Positions 1 to 12,100 of a stretch of DNA of 64,000 bases are shown here, one piece after another; position 1 is the stretch's first letter, and every line of letters starts with the position of its first letter. The DNA comes from Saccharomyces uvarum. Taxonomy: Eukaryota; Ascomycota; Saccharomycetes; Saccharomycetales; Saccharomycetaceae. The notes beneath the pieces were generated by a model that did not search any database, was not told where the DNA came from, and was given only the letters and a program-made list of their open reading frames with translations. The position numbers and the translations under genes were made by a program. Location: positions 1-64,000 of the forward strand of contig OX365934.1 of NCBI GenBank assembly GCA_947243795.1, given 5' to 3'.

Positions 1-395
1 CCCACACACCACACCAACAACAACACACCACACCCCACACCCACACCCACACCCACACCCACACACCCCCACACCACCCACACCCACACCCCACCACACC
101 CACACCACACCCACACACCACACCCACACCACACACACACCACACCCACACACCACACCCACACCCACACCACACCCACACCCACACACCACACCCACAC
201 CACACCACACCACACCCACACCCACACACCACACCCACACCACACCCACCACACCCACACCCACACACCACACCCACACCCACACCACACCCACACCACA
301 CCACACCCACACCCACACACACCACACCCACACACACCACACCACACACACCACACCACACACACCACACCACACCCACACACACCCACACACCA
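1..395. repeat. Telomeric C1-3A repeat tract
   Basis: The first 395 bases consist only of C and A in the irregular CCCACACACC / CACACC pattern of Saccharomyces telomeres, the C-rich strand of TG1-3 DNA. The tract stops where mixed sequence begins (CACCACTCATATC). This marks a true chromosome left end. Such repeats bind Rap1 and are extended by telomerase. No Y' element lies next to it. Confidence 0.97.
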
Positions 396-746
396 CTCAT
401 ATCATACCCTCCACCTGGGTAACCCTCCATCTTCTCTACCATTTCCACCCACACACCCCACGAACCTCACCACTTAACACCCTGGTACATTCACACCTTC
501 CCACCACATTTCTTTCAGTTTATCCCCCCACATCGAATCCCCACCCCTCGAATACCATATTGGCCTCCCTAACTCTTCCATACGACATGTCTACATACCA
601 CACTACCACTACCACATATACCATACTTACCATCTGGGTAACACCTCCATCTCCAATATCATTACCCTCTCATCTACAACTCCAATACCATGTGCATCAC
701 CATATATCAGCACAATCCTCACCCTCTATACTATTACCCTCCATAC

Positions 747-770
747 CAACCAACCAACCAACCAACCAAC
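747..770. repeat. (CCAA)n microsatellite
   Basis: A short run of CCAA units lies within the X-like region. It is a simple tetranucleotide repeat with no inferred function. Confidence 0.85.
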
Positions 771-839
771 TTACTATCACACACCATCTCCCTACCTATA
801 TACCCTGACCATTCTCAATATCATACACCATTACCCTCC

Positions 840-883
840 ATAATATCTCCATAATATCTCCATAATATCTCCATAATATCTCC
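840..883. repeat. Tandem repeat, four 11-bp units
   Basis: The 11-base unit ATAATATCTCC occurs four times head to tail without mismatch inside the X-like region. It is a simple local amplification. Perfect identity suggests it is recent or actively changing in copy number. Confidence 0.9.
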
Positions 884-1823
884 AACTATCGAAACATATA
901 TATAAACATACACATTCAAACGTAAACAAATCAACCTAAACACACAAACATATACACCACACCCCTCCACAATATCATATACCATGCATTATATATCACC
1001 CATCTACCTTCCACCACTATTCTCAACACCATATACTATGACTCTCAATATTATACACCATCACTCTCAATATTATATACCATACTTCAATATCATATAC
1101 TATCACATACTCTTACGGACGCTAAATGTAATACCATATAACACTACCCTAACCACTACTCTCCAACCGTCCAAACGTAAACATCGAATCCTAAACAAAT
1201 AATCCTAAACACCACACCCCTCCATATAATAATACCATATCACCACTTATCATCACTCTCTTCCTACACCCCATCCCATATATTATCATACCATACCACA
1301 CCACCACTCTCTTCATAATATCGACATACTATATTATCCTGACTACTTCTACCATAATTGATACGCGCACTCCTACGGACGCTAAAATATATCATCAACA
1401 TAACTCAATACCCATCCAATATCAACTTATCATCACTCTCCATTACTCCCCCATACTATCATACTATATACCATATATTCTCTCTATATCCTAATACCTA
1501 CACATTATACCATATACCATTCTACAATACCCTCAATACCATATAATAATACCACCACATACTCACACGGACGCTAAATATAATACTCACTACATACAAA
1601 CCAACTATAATTGTTAAACTTCCCACTCTCACATTCTAAATTTTTATATTTTCTTACAATTTCTACCCTTTTACCCAATATCCATACCCAACCATAAATC
1701 ATTATTTCTTACCAATACTCCGACTACCATTTCCATACCTAAACTACCTCAATCCACCTCAAATACCACCTAACAATCTATCATCGCTCTTTCCCAGATC
1801 TTTCTCTACCATACTACCACATT

Positions 1824-1836
1824 ATCACCATATACG
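1824..1836 (+). promoter_or_regulatory. Abf1 binding site in core X
   Basis: ATCACCATATACG fits the Abf1 consensus RTCRYNNNNNACG exactly and is followed by GGCAC. I recall the S. cerevisiae chromosome I core X element carrying the equivalent ATCATTATGCACGGCAC. Match and position together support a homologous site. Core X Abf1 sites work with Orc and Tbf1 in telomeric silencing and ARS activity. I found no perfect 11-bp ARS consensus close by, only near matches around 917-927 and 1172-1182. Confidence 0.65.
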
Positions 1837-2330
1837 GCACGAACCTCACCACTTAAAACCCTGGACATTTTCACATTGCCACCATCTCCCGGCCACCAAA
1901 CTCTGCCTCCCACTAAGAATAACACTCTCAACCATATATTAGCTCTAAATATCTCAATATTCTCACATTTGCACTCATACCATCGAATATCATATACCTT
2001 CACTATACCCTACCACCACATATCTTGATATCATACCATCACTCTTTATATACCATAATTCATCACCCTAACCACTTCCAATAGAATATTATACCACTAC
2101 TCTAATCTACCTACAACCATAAAACTTAAATACCATGCTCCCCGATAGCATCAGATACCTTCAATATTATTATCACTGTACTCTACAAATTCCATTTTTT
2201 TCTACCTTTCCCTTCATTTCATCACTTCGTTGAATATCTTTTCTTTTTTATTTGATAATTACATACACATAATACTCCATAACTACACCTAAACGATAAT
2301 CTGCTATGCTCTTATTTATCAACAATATAA

Positions 2331-2785
2331 TTACAGACCTGACCGCTGTATACATAGAGATTATTTAGCCGTGCGTCCATGATGGTTTTCAAGTGCAGCT
2401 GAACCCCTGAGCAGCGCTGTCTTACAAGATCATGTGATAGTCACGTCATTTGAGCATTTTCAACCGCTTTACCCCGCCCCTTGCATGCGGCCTGAAAATC
2501 TCGGTCAACACATTTCTCACACTTCGCGACGCGCAACTATCTAATCTCCTGAAAACACACATGCTCGTAAAGGTGGCATGATGATTTAAGTTTCTTACCC
2601 CGTGTTGGCAAGATTACCAATTGTCTTGTGGGGGCGGGGGTAGTGGTAGTTGGATGTCTTTCCTGCATATTAAATATTTTCGAACATATAAATACAAAGG
2701 ATATATTGATGTTCCTGTAACCTTGTTTAAATGGTTTTATGATGAGGAGTAAAAGAAATCAATTCAAAAGAACAAATAAACAATA
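2331..2785 (+). promoter_or_regulatory. Upstream region of the aldose-1-epimerase gene
   Basis: This is mixed-composition sequence between the X-like element and the first gene. It contains GC-rich boxes unlike their surroundings, including CCCCGCCCCTTG around 2473-2484 (CCCCT is the Msn2/4 stress-element core). A G-rich run GGGGGCGGGGG around 2630-2640 is compatible with Mig1-type or other GC-box zinc-finger binding. Which factors act here cannot be decided from sequence. Confidence 0.35.
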
Positions 2786-3817
2786 ATGACAAAAAGTGAC
2801 AACGATAACGAATACGGAATTATCACAATTGGTGATGAGACAAGGTTCCAGGCTACCATTTCCGAACTTGGTGTTACGCTGCTTGACTTGAAGGTCAACA
2901 ATCAATCGGTTGTTCTAGGATATCCGAAAGTTGAAGATTATTTATCGGATAAGGCCAACTATCTCGGTGCTACTGTCGGTCGTTATTCGAACCGTATATA
3001 TAAGGGTGCTTTCATGTTGAAGGATGGCCCTCATAAGTTAACTGTTGACAACTGTGGTAACGCAAACCACAGTAGCATCAGCGGTTTGCACCGTAAGAAA
3101 TACACTGCGTCTCCTGTTGAAAATCCTTCCAAGGATGTTTACGTTGCCAAATTCTCGTTGTTTGATGACCACACACAGCCCAATCCCAATGAATTCCCAG
3201 GTGATCTGGAAGTTATAGTAAAGTACACTTTGAATGTTGTCGAAAAGACATTGGACATGGAATACCGTGCACAACTGGTTCGTGGAGAGGCTACTCCTAT
3301 CAATATGACCAGCCACACATACTTCAATTTGAACAAGGCTAAAAGCGGGAAGTCTATCAGTGGCACCGAAGTTAAACTTTGCTCGAACAAGTCATTAGAA
3401 GTCAGCGAAGGAGCACTAATTCCAACCGGTAAGATCATCGAAAGAAAGATTGCTACATTTGACTCAGCTAATCCTACCGTTTTGTGCGACGATGGCCCAA
3501 TTTCAGATTACGGTTTCATTGTCGAAGCAAATAAGGATTTGAAAACGACCGACTCTGTAAGCGTAAATAAGTTGGTACCTGCTTTTGAGGCTTATCATCC
3601 AGAATCAAATCTTACATTAGAGGTGTCAACAACAGAACCAATGGTTCTTTTCTACACCGGTGACAATCTGTGCGGCGAATTCACGCCCAGATCAGGATTT
3701 GCCGTTGAACAGGGCAGATATGTTGATGCGATCAACCGTGATGAATGGAGAGATTGTGTTCTTTTGAAACGTGGTGAAGTATACACCTCAAAGACACAAT
3801 ATCGTTTCAAGATTTAG
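2786..3817 (+). CDS. Aldose 1-epimerase (galactose mutarotase) family protein, YNR071C/YHR210C-like
   Basis: This 343-residue protein is expected to interconvert the alpha and beta anomers of aldohexoses in the cytosol, the reaction done by the C-terminal half of Gal10. Family signatures are visible: [10 protein letters not shown] near residue 70, HSSISGLH with catalytic-type His in the middle, an [10 protein letters not shown] segment (the conserved N-x-T-x-H-x-YFNL motif) near 175, and [10 protein letters not shown] near the C terminus. Length matches the stand-alone yeast paralogues YNR071C and YHR210C (about 340 residues), which it resembles closely from memory. It is the telomere-most gene and is transcribed away from the telomere. 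It looks intact. Which paralogue it descends from is not certain. Confidence 0.9.
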   Translation: MTKSDNDNEYGIITIGDETRFQATISELGVTLLDLKVNNQSVVLGYPKVEDYLSDKANYLGATVGRYSNRIYKGAFMLKDGPHKLTVDNCGNANHSSISGLHRKKYTASPVENPSKDVYVAKFSLFDDHTQPNPNEFPGDLEVIVKYTLNVVEKTLDMEYRAQLVRGEATPINMTSHTYFNLNKAKSGKSISGTEVKLCSNKSLEVSEGALIPTGKIIERKIATFDSANPTVLCDDGPISDYGFIVEANKDLKTTDSVSVNKLVPAFEAYHPESNLTLEVSTTEPMVLFYTGDNLCGEFTPRSGFAVEQGRYVDAINRDEWRDCVLLKRGEVYTSKTQYRFKI

Positions 3818-4491
3818 AAATGCACCTGAAATACTCTTACGTTTACAATGCCTCTCATCTATCTGTAAATACGAACTTTTATAATGATATATGATCTAAA
3901 TTAAATTCAATGTTAATGTGTTACGACAATTACTCGGGAGTTGTTCAAGACTATTCTGAACGGTTAGGGCTCATAGTAGATTTAATTGGGCCGCTGCCGC
4001 TTATCTCGTTAGATCTAACATCTGCTGCACATTGATGAAACGATCTTGACCCTTGGAAAATTATTTCAACACTGAAAGGAATATTCTGATGGATCTATAG
4101 TTTGAGTGATTGAAAGGTCACAATAAACGTAAACGTCTTTACTGTCCTGAATGTTACAATTTGTAATCATTTGGGCATTAAAATGTGTTCTTTTTTTCTT
4201 GAACTGAAATGTTATACGATTTCAAAACCTGTCTTAACCGTACTAGGCCAGTAAGTCTGGATATGCCTTCAAAAAGTGAAATACACCACCTGATGAAACG
4301 CCAAACACACTTCGATTACAACAGGAACAGAGCATCCACCGGATTCAAAAGCATAATATTGTCATATAAAATGAGATTGCAACCGTTTATTTAGCTGAAC
4401 TGTTCATACCCTTAACAATCACAATATCATTGCCTTCTATCACTTCGTGTACTTTTATCCAAGAAGCATAAAACGCTTTTGGCTGTACCTA

Positions 4492-5235
4492 TTACATTTC
4501 ATTTTCGGGCCCGATAGCGTCATCGTCTATACCTTGATCAAAATTTGAGAAATCACAAACTTCAAAAATGACGTCGTACTCCTCTTTATCTGCATCCATT
4601 TTCCATGCAAAGATAGCATGGTATACATTCCGGATAAAACCCACAAATAAACAGTGCGGAAACACTACTGAGGGCATGATTAGAAAATCAGTTACAGTTT
4701 TTTCCCTATTTTTTATCATACCGCATGCTTTGGCTTCATTGCATGCTTTCTTCGATAAATTCATCGATGTCAGAACCTAGAGATCTATCTAAGTTGAATT
4801 GCTGGATCGTTGAATTGGCAGTAACCGGATTAACTCCAGATCTTCGATTAACGTAATGTCCTTTTTCATCATATACACGCATCATCAAATCCATGATATC
4901 CGTACAGTAATCAGACTCCGAATCGTAGGGTTCAGGTCGATAGTTTCAAGTCACTGTATTCATAAAAGTCCATAGTATATGGTAATTCAACAAGAGTGTC
5001 TCTATAAATCATAGCAATTTCATCACTAGGTTCGAATCTTCCAGTTCTAAGTGTCTTACCAGTGCTATCAGAAGCAGTATCAAAATATGATGATTGAACT
5101 AACCAGCATATTTGATTGTTTGTCATATTTTTACGCAGACCCCCAAATACTTGATAACCGCTAGTCACATCGACATATGCTGAACATACACAATTGAGAA
5201 ATAATATAAAATAAATGATGGAAGGAAAACATGTG
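4492..5235 (-). pseudogene. Fossil of a small secreted protein, family not identified
   Basis: Minus-strand open stretches of non-random composition run from about 5235 down to 4492. The upstream part encodes a hydrophobic segment ending in a small-residue cleavage-like site (residues LFLNCVCSA), typical of a signal peptide. A polar Ser/Thr/Asp-rich region follows. I do not recognise the family. A secreted killer-type or cell-surface protein is one possibility. It is broken, with a few interruptions, and is treated only as a relic. Its still-readable segments suggest decay is not very old. Confidence 0.35.
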
Positions 5236-6647
5236 TTGATCTGGTACTTTTTATTGCGAGATTTACTTTTGTGAGATATGACTAGAGGAAAGCTATATTT
5301 GTATGTAACGAAGAATTTTCCCTTTTATAATAGATCTTTTCCAGATTTTTGTATACATCAATTCGATAAAATGTTCTTTAAACTACTTATAGACCAACGC
5401 GGAGGGGCATTTTGAAGGATTGAAAGGAAACATTGGAATATGCTACGTTTAACGTTGATTAACGAGCTTATGAGCAAAATAAAGACTTATTTTTTTCATG
5501 CAATTAATGGCGCCACTAAACAACCTAAACAGAGGACCGTTGGGAAAGAGAAGACCCGAAATTCTAAGACAAGAGGTTTTAATGTTATAGCTACTTTTTT
5601 GTGTAGCTCAATTCATTTCTTTACACATCTAGAAGCAACAGGGAAGAAAAGGTGTGGCTCAAAGATGATTAGTCAGTCCTACTCATCTTTTTTGGTATGT
5701 AATACATGAATTTATTTGCAGTTTTGGAGATTACTGTATTCTGATATTGATTCGAACAGCTATGTTATGTAGCGCAGCATTCGGATTAATTGAGTGTCCA
5801 CGCAGGACCTTGTATCATTCTTTCATGAGTAGTGGTAAGAACACCATCTATTCGGTTTTATGATTGAATACAGATATGTAGCATATAAGATGGCATGTTT
5901 TTTCTCCCTTAATTAGTAGGAAAACAATTACAGTGCACAAACTTATTCACTAAACTCTTTTTAAGTTGAGATTGCAAACCTCATCAAACACATTTGCTAT
6001 TAGAATATCACAATGTTGTTAAATAGAATATTTTGCAGAAAATCTTAGGCTGTCATATAGAAATTGATGATTACGTTTTCAGCATATCAATATGATTTTT
6101 TTATCAAGTCGATACTCATCATGTGGGGATTCAGACAATTATTATGTATATGGAAATATATACAATTTAAGTCACGAAATAATCAGACTTTATTGTGTGT
6201 GAAGGTGAAGGTAGTGAAGAGATAAAAAATGACATCCGATTAAAAAAAAAAATGGAAAACGAACTGCTCGAAAGATAGTTAAATGTAGGGTTTATCATGC
6301 AATATTTTGAGATCCGAGTTTCTATTGTGCTGTGTTGATGTCTCACAAAAAATAAACTCGACACTACTTAGGAATTAGCAAAATATTATCCTGAATACTT
6401 GGGATTTCAAATACCCTTATTTTGCCATGCAACAGTGCGAAACAAAAATGTATATAGTGTATATAGTGCCAGTTACAATAACGTTGTGTGTAACGATCTA
6501 AATGGAGCAGTATTCGCATTCACTGTAAAGCTCTTGGAAGTCACGGGCATCTTTGCAATGCAATGGTTTTTTCAATATCAGAATCGTTAGATCTACGTTA
6601 AAATCATGATTTGTAAGAGAGTGCGGCTGAATATTTTTCCTGATGAG

Positions 6648-6660
6648 ATACCCACACACC
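6648..6660 (+). promoter_or_regulatory. Rap1-type site upstream of the AIF1-like gene
   Basis: ATACCCACACACC matches the Rap1 consensus (ACACCCAYACAYY) well and continues into ACACAA, giving about 17 bases of telomere-like sequence. It lies about 195 bp before the ATG at 6856. It may be a Rap1 promoter site or a very short interstitial telomere remnant. Confidence 0.45.
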
Positions 6661-6855
6661 ACACAATATATCGCTCAGAAGTTGCTATTTCACGCATCTG
6701 ACAGTTTTCGATGATTTTTCTCACGGCATGTAACCCCTAAAGCCGCATCGTCTCATAAAAGGGTAAAGTAGATTGATGTGGGTTTATCAAACAGTATGTT
6801 TAGAACGTTGTCAAAGACATCATATTCCAGTTACGAGGAAGAAAGATAAATTGAA

Positions 6856-7995
6856 ATGACTACTGGTACAAAGACCATAATTGTTGTTGGTGCTGGAGTA
6901 TTTGGTGTGTCAGCAGCAAACCACTTATATAGGGAGTTGGACGCCACAACGTACAAAATAAAGCTTATCACTGCATCCGATTATGTATATTTTTTACCTT
7001 CCGCTGTGCGTTTAATGATATCTGAAGATTACTCTAGTTCGATCCTGCCGCTGAAAGATGTCCTTGACGATGGCATTAAGGTAGTAAAAGATAAGGTTGC
7101 CAGCTTTAACCCTAAAAGCTTGGTTTTGGAGTCAGGAGAGGAACAAGAATTCGATGTGTTGATCCTTGCAACAGGCTCAAAATGGCCTGATCCAATTGGT
7201 TCGACATATGTGTTCGGAGATAACTATAAAACGCATTTTAAGAAAGAAGCCTCTCGAATTGCGGATGCTAATCACATTGTTTTTGTAGGAGGTGGCTTTG
7301 TCAATTGCGAAATAGTTGGTGAATTGTTATATAAATATGAGGATGAGATCAGATCTGGCAAAAAAAGTATTTCCATCATTCACAACTCTGATAAGTTGTT
7401 GCCAAATTCAGGCTTATACGGCGATACTTTGAGAGAAAAGGTAACAAATTATCTAGCTGGCCACGGTATCAAGCTCTACTTGAACACAGTAGGGACTTTC
7501 TCCGATACTACACCGAACCGTATTCTTTTTGGCGAGGGCGCATTGAAGAATATGGATGCAGATTTGATTTATAGAGGTATTGGAATCTTACCAAATGTGC
7601 CATTAAATTATATTTTAAACCTTTGCGATAATAAGGGGTTTATTCAAGTCGATAAAAATTTTCAAGTTAAAGCCATCGAAGAAGGAAATATTTTTGCAAT
7701 TGGAGATGTTACGAATTTCAGGTACCATGGGCTATTCAAAAGGGACAATTGGATTGACGTTTTGACACGCAATGTTATAGGCTTTTTGAAGGAGGGTTCG
7801 GAAGCCAGTCTTATCAATGCAATTTCGTATGAATCAGGACACGCTCCATCTGGCGTTTCACTCGGCCCAAATGTGGGGTTTGGGCAACTACCAATCCCTT
7901 TACTTGGAACCTTTAATTTACCGTCGTTTTTGGTCGCTAGGGCAAAATCAAAGAATCTTCTGAGTGATAAAATGGAATCTTTGTTCAAAAATTAG
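6856..7995 (+). CDS. AIF1: AIF1-type FAD-dependent oxidoreductase
   Basis: This 379-residue pyridine-nucleotide disulfide oxidoreductase is of the AIF/AMID type. The N terminus has the FAD-binding Rossmann motif VVGAGVFGVSAANHL (about residues 10-24). A second dinucleotide fold shows FVGGGFVNCEIVGEL near 148-162. The C-terminal FAD-contact motif reads FAIGDVTNFRYHG around 280. Length and sequence match S. cerevisiae Aif1 (YNR074C, 378 residues), reported as a pro-death flavoprotein that moves from mitochondria to nucleus. The gene looks intact. In S. cerevisiae AIF1 sits near the right end of chromosome XIV, so its presence here is subtelomeric shuffling. It is convergent with the ABC transporter gene. 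Confidence 0.92.
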   Translation: MTTGTKTIIVVGAGVFGVSAANHLYRELDATTYKIKLITASDYVYFLPSAVRLMISEDYSSSILPLKDVLDDGIKVVKDKVASFNPKSLVLESGEEQEFDVLILATGSKWPDPIGSTYVFGDNYKTHFKKEASRIADANHIVFVGGGFVNCEIVGELLYKYEDEIRSGKKSISIIHNSDKLLPNSGLYGDTLREKVTNYLAGHGIKLYLNTVGTFSDTTPNRILFGEGALKNMDADLIYRGIGILPNVPLNYILNLCDNKGFIQVDKNFQVKAIEEGNIFAIGDVTNFRYHGLFKRDNWIDVLTRNVIGFLKEGSEASLINAISYESGHAPSGVSLGPNVGFGQLPIPLLGTFNLPSFLVARAKSKNLLSDKMESLFKN

Positions 7996-9142
7996 ACAAA
8001 CCCTAGATTTCCACTAATTTGAATGACTCGAAAAAATTGGGTTTGAAAATTCAAACCTAGTGTTTACGTCTATTGGTTGCGAAGCATTACTTTTAGATTT
8101 CTCTAAATCACTTAGCTTTGTGAGTAACAGTTGAGTTTTATGATTGAAAATGTTGGTCGAACACTCTTTCTCTTGTCTTTTATGATACGCTTAACTACAT
8201 ATTTTTTTATTAGGCGTTTTGAATTTCTATAGGGTTCAACTGCTTCTTGCCCATGTTTTGTACTGGCTGTGCAATATGAAGCAGCATGCTCAGTCCCAAG
8301 ATATTATTGCAGATTCTTCAGAAGCAGATATTGAACAACGGGTCTCTAGTTCAATGGCTACCTTTTGGTACATTTACTAAAACACACTGAGAAAAACTAA
8401 GTGGCTCCTCTTTTGATGTTTCGAGTTACAATGAATCATTTAGAACACCCCTACTGAAACCGCTTTCTATGAAAAAGAAGAGGGCCATTGAAATAAAGGG
8501 TCCCGTATTAAAGACTATTTTTATTGAAAGTCTATTCTGCAAAATAAATGAACATTGGAAACAAATCAATTTAAAAAAATCTTTGCACTAATATTGAGGC
8601 AGAGAAACATTTAACTTCGTAAGTGGATTTGTCGCAAGTGAACAAGAAAAATCTGCAGCAAGTAGGTGGATCAAATTACAAATAGATGTTTTTTTTATTC
8701 AAAAAGTTTGGACATGAGATCTGTTTTTCTTTTACGGAACTTATTGTGCACATTTCTTAACGGTAGCATTAAAAACTCTTCTATAATTGAATAAATTAGC
8801 GGCATATATACCACTAAACAGATATTAGGGAAGCACTATTGACCTCTATATATGGACTTTCTGCATGTAAAAGTGTAAAAGTGGTGCATATTTTTCAACA
8901 GCAAAAATTTTAAAATTGATGCTTATCATTACCTTCGCATTGCGATTTGACGGCACACATAATGTTTCTAGTGTCAGAGCGTCGTTGAAATTTTTCCAAC
9001 AATAACTAGGGACGTGAGAAAAAAAAAAAGAGACAACAGTGTAGGTGTACGAATAAAATAATGTTTGTAAACTTTAAATGGGTCGTGCATTGATTGTAAC
9101 TATTTGCATATTACATTTGTGTTAAGATTTTCGTGTACATAT
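7996..9142. other. Convergent intergenic region between AIF1 and the ABC transporter
   Basis: This 1.1-kb stretch receives the 3' ends of both neighbours. The only structure seen is one plus-strand open stretch (separate entry) and several A/T runs that could serve as 3'-end signals. Nothing else is recognised. Confidence 0.5.
8195..8380 (+). pseudogene. Possible coding remnant, 61 codons ending in TAA
   Basis: An open stretch runs 61 codons before TAA at 8378-8380. It begins hydrophobic (LLLAHVLYWLCNM) and ends polar and acidic (DIIADSSEADIEQR), more protein-like than the surrounding AT-rich DNA. Upstream of 8195 the frame is closed. The only internal ATGs are at the NMKQH and SSMAT positions. 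It could be the C-terminal tail of a lost membrane protein. No family is recognised and chance cannot be excluded. Confidence 0.2.
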
Positions 9143-12100
9143 TTAACTACTCTCTCTTTTAAATCTCGCTATTAATTTTTTTACAATACCGGTTTTCATA
9201 GGGGAGAACTGTTTGACTTGGACCACATAGTAAACTGCGATCATACCAAAAATATTAAATATAATGTAGGCCCATAAGAAACCAAAGTTTCTCCACAAAT
9301 GGTCATAGGTAGTCTCAAGATGTGTTAGATATTCATCACCAACTTTGTAAACACAGTACGCACAATCGGAGGTAGAGTCAGGGTTGGCAATATACCCAGT
9401 TCCAAACTTGAAAAATGGTTTCGTAAATTCACCACATGTTTGACCTACAGGAGGGTTGAACACAGAAAACTCTTTCTTTGAACACTTTACAGGTTTCTCA
9501 TGCATCATTAAACCAACAAAATTTTGTAAAAAGTACGTGTAAGGAGACAGCTTCCACATAAACGTCCAGAATCCAGGCATTAAAAAGGCAGGTTGAACGA
9601 CGCCACAGAAAGAAAGTAAAAAGGATAGAAGGAATCCAACTAAGACGTTGGCAGATTGCAGGTTTGGAGACGCGTACAAAATCATTAAAGCAAGACCGAC
9701 ATAGTAAAGTTGGAAGAGTATTGCATAGTTTAGGTAAACAATACCTGACCTAGACACTTCAAAAAAAATTCCTAGGGGAAAATAGAATGAAACAAAGAAA
9801 ATTGTTGAAAATAATAAGTGGTAAGGCAGTTCGTTTAAATACTGGGTGATCAAAAGTAAAGACCAATGAAACATGTTAGATTTGGACTCACGAACTTCAT
9901 ATAATTCCTTGGCAGCGGTTGCGCGGTCTTGAATCTGGTTAGTTGCAGGAGCAGATATAACGATAGCCATAAAACAGGCAAACATAGTATTTTGCAATCC
10001 AATGATACTAGCATCTACATGGAAAAAGGTAAAACCGATGAACAGACCACTTACCATCAACAACATCATTTTGGCCATAATATAGTTTAAGTTCCTCCAA
10101 AATGTCAAACTAGACCTGGCCAACACACGCTTGAATTGGTAAAAGTACGATGTTGCATACTTGGAAGGGTTAGTGTCTGTACTTTGAGGCGCAGAAGACA
10201 AATCCTTAATCATAGTGCTAAGTTTTTCATCTACCTTTCCAATCTCGGGTGATGTCTTCCATATATCATGCCAATCCTCCTGAACAGACGCTGTAGCCCC
10301 AGCACCAATGGCTTCTAAAATATACTCAGCTGGGTTTTCACTTTTCTGGCACTTTCTAGCACCATTCCTTTCAAAATATTCCAATACGACATTTGAATTT
10401 TTACCTATATCACCAAAATAGACTGTTTGACCGCCTTTTCGTAATAGTAATAATCTATCAAACTGCTCAAACAGAGTGGCAGAAGGTTGATGGATAGTAC
10501 ACAGAATGGATTGACCTGCTAGTGCTAATCTTTTTAACATCTTGACAATAGCCCATGCAGATTGTGAATCCAAACCAGAAGTTGGTTCATCCAAGAATAA
10601 CAATAGATCTGGTTTACCAACCAGTTCAACACCAATTGATAGCTTCTTTCTCTGTTCAACGTTTAAACCGTAACCAATTTCGCCTACAAGAGCTTCAGAA
10701 AACCCTTGCATTTCAAGGATGTCCATAACCTTTTCGACATATTCCATCTTTTCGGCCTCAGTAACAAATTGTGAACGACGCATGCGGGCACTAAATTGCA
10801 GCGACTCTTTGACAGTAAGTTCTGCTATATGAAGGTCCTGTTGCTGTACATAACCAGTACGTCTTTCAAAACTTGCGTCAATCGGAAGACCATTAACCAA
10901 AATATCACCAGTGATAATCCCCACATTTCTTTTAGCCAAAGTGTTCAGTAATGTAGTTTTACCAGCACCAGATTCACCTATCAATGCAGTTAAAGTGCCA
11001 GGAACACAATAACCGCTTACGTTATCTAAAAGCATACGTTCTCCGTTATTATACTTAATTGTCAAACATACGTCTTTCCAAATAAACACACCAGTAGCGG
11101 CCAAACCATCAAACTCGGCATATTTGTTAGCGCCGCTACTTGAAACCATATCCTTCAAATCTTGTGCTGTTAAAGAAAAATTACGATTTTCCTCATCTTT
11201 CTCACCACGCCTGGAGAGTTCGTGAAAATCAATCTCAGTACCCTTTTTAAATACCAAAGCATCGCCACCTCCTTTAACAGGATTTTTGAATTCAGTGAAA
11301 AGAGCTTTCAAGATAATATAGCCGATCAAAAAACACCACATAATACCAAAGTTTCTCCAGACGTTTTTGTACTCATATTGGTATTGCTCCTTCAAATAAT
11401 CATCACCCAGCACCCAGGTCTGGCCAGGCCTAGAACCAACAAATGCACACACCTGGTTTATAGGCGAGACATTTTCAAAACCAGGACCGGAAGGAATTAA
11501 GGTGCCACCACAATCCATATGCCTACCATGGAATTCTGCATTCAGCATTGATTCAAATGCATATCTAATGGGTAGAACGTATGAGATCCATTTGAACCAT
11601 GGATGCATCGAAGGTAATTGTATCATATACGTTGAATACATGGCAATAGACAACATCAGAATACCAGCAATAGAGTTGGCCTGTGCCAACGAATCACACA
11701 GGGACGAAACCATTTGAAACAAACCTGTAATAGCTTCTGAACACATGATCAAAAACAAATAAATCGTAAAGAAACTTCCAGCACTCGTGTGTAAACCTGC
11801 CAAGAAATATAGGATAATTATGAAAAAGGTCAAACCAATCATCCTAAATGGGAAAGTTGAGAATGTACTTGCTAGTGCCTCTGCTGATGGATGATATAAA
11901 GAGTACACCTTATGCTTTTGTAAGATTAATCTGTGGTCGAAACTAATACTAGCTAGACCCATCAAAGAGTAATATAATAGGGAAAAAAACAGAACACCGC
12001 TCCTAGAAAAGGCACCCAAGGTGGAAGAGGGTGACTGGTAAAATAGCGATCCTGTGATAAATGATTGTACTATAGCAGCACATGTGTTGATCACGGTGTA

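Larger units (their letters stand above)
396..2330. repeat. X-like subtelomeric element with internal duplications
   Basis: This AT-rich, C-over-G biased stretch directly follows the telomere tract and has no credible gene. It contains three copies of the 12-mer ACGGACGCTAAA at 1115, 1375 and 1567, resembling the CACACGGATGCTA segment I recall from S. cerevisiae core X. A segment with CGAACCTCACCACTTA occurs at 461-476 and again near 1840-1855. The second copy carries an Abf1 site as in core X. The most core-X-like part is about 1560-2200. Start and end are approximate. Open frames here (for example 560-808) are low-complexity artefacts. Confidence 0.75.
3818..6855. other. 3-kb gene-poor subtelomeric stretch
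   Basis: No intact gene of convincing family membership is seen between the epimerase and the AIF1-type gene. The stretch holds one secreted-protein-like fossil on the minus strand (separate entry), short open frames without recognisable features (4209-4394 and 5440-5709, plus strand), and a Rap1-type site near its right end. The rest is AT-rich and featureless to the eye. Confidence 0.6.

Noticed and set aside
917-1182. ARS consensus sequences at AAACGTAAAC repeats
   Set aside because: They match only 9 of 11 positions of the reverse ARS consensus, failing at both ends, so an origin is not called.
560-1546. Plus-strand open frames in the X-like region
   Set aside because: They consist of low-complexity Thr/Ile/Tyr/Pro sequence arising from C/A/T-rich DNA without stops. 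There is no family feature and no conservation argument.
5029-5038. GGTTCGAATC resembling a tRNA B box
   Set aside because: No matching A box, acceptor stem or T-stem pairing could be found around it, so it is a chance word within the secreted-protein fossil.
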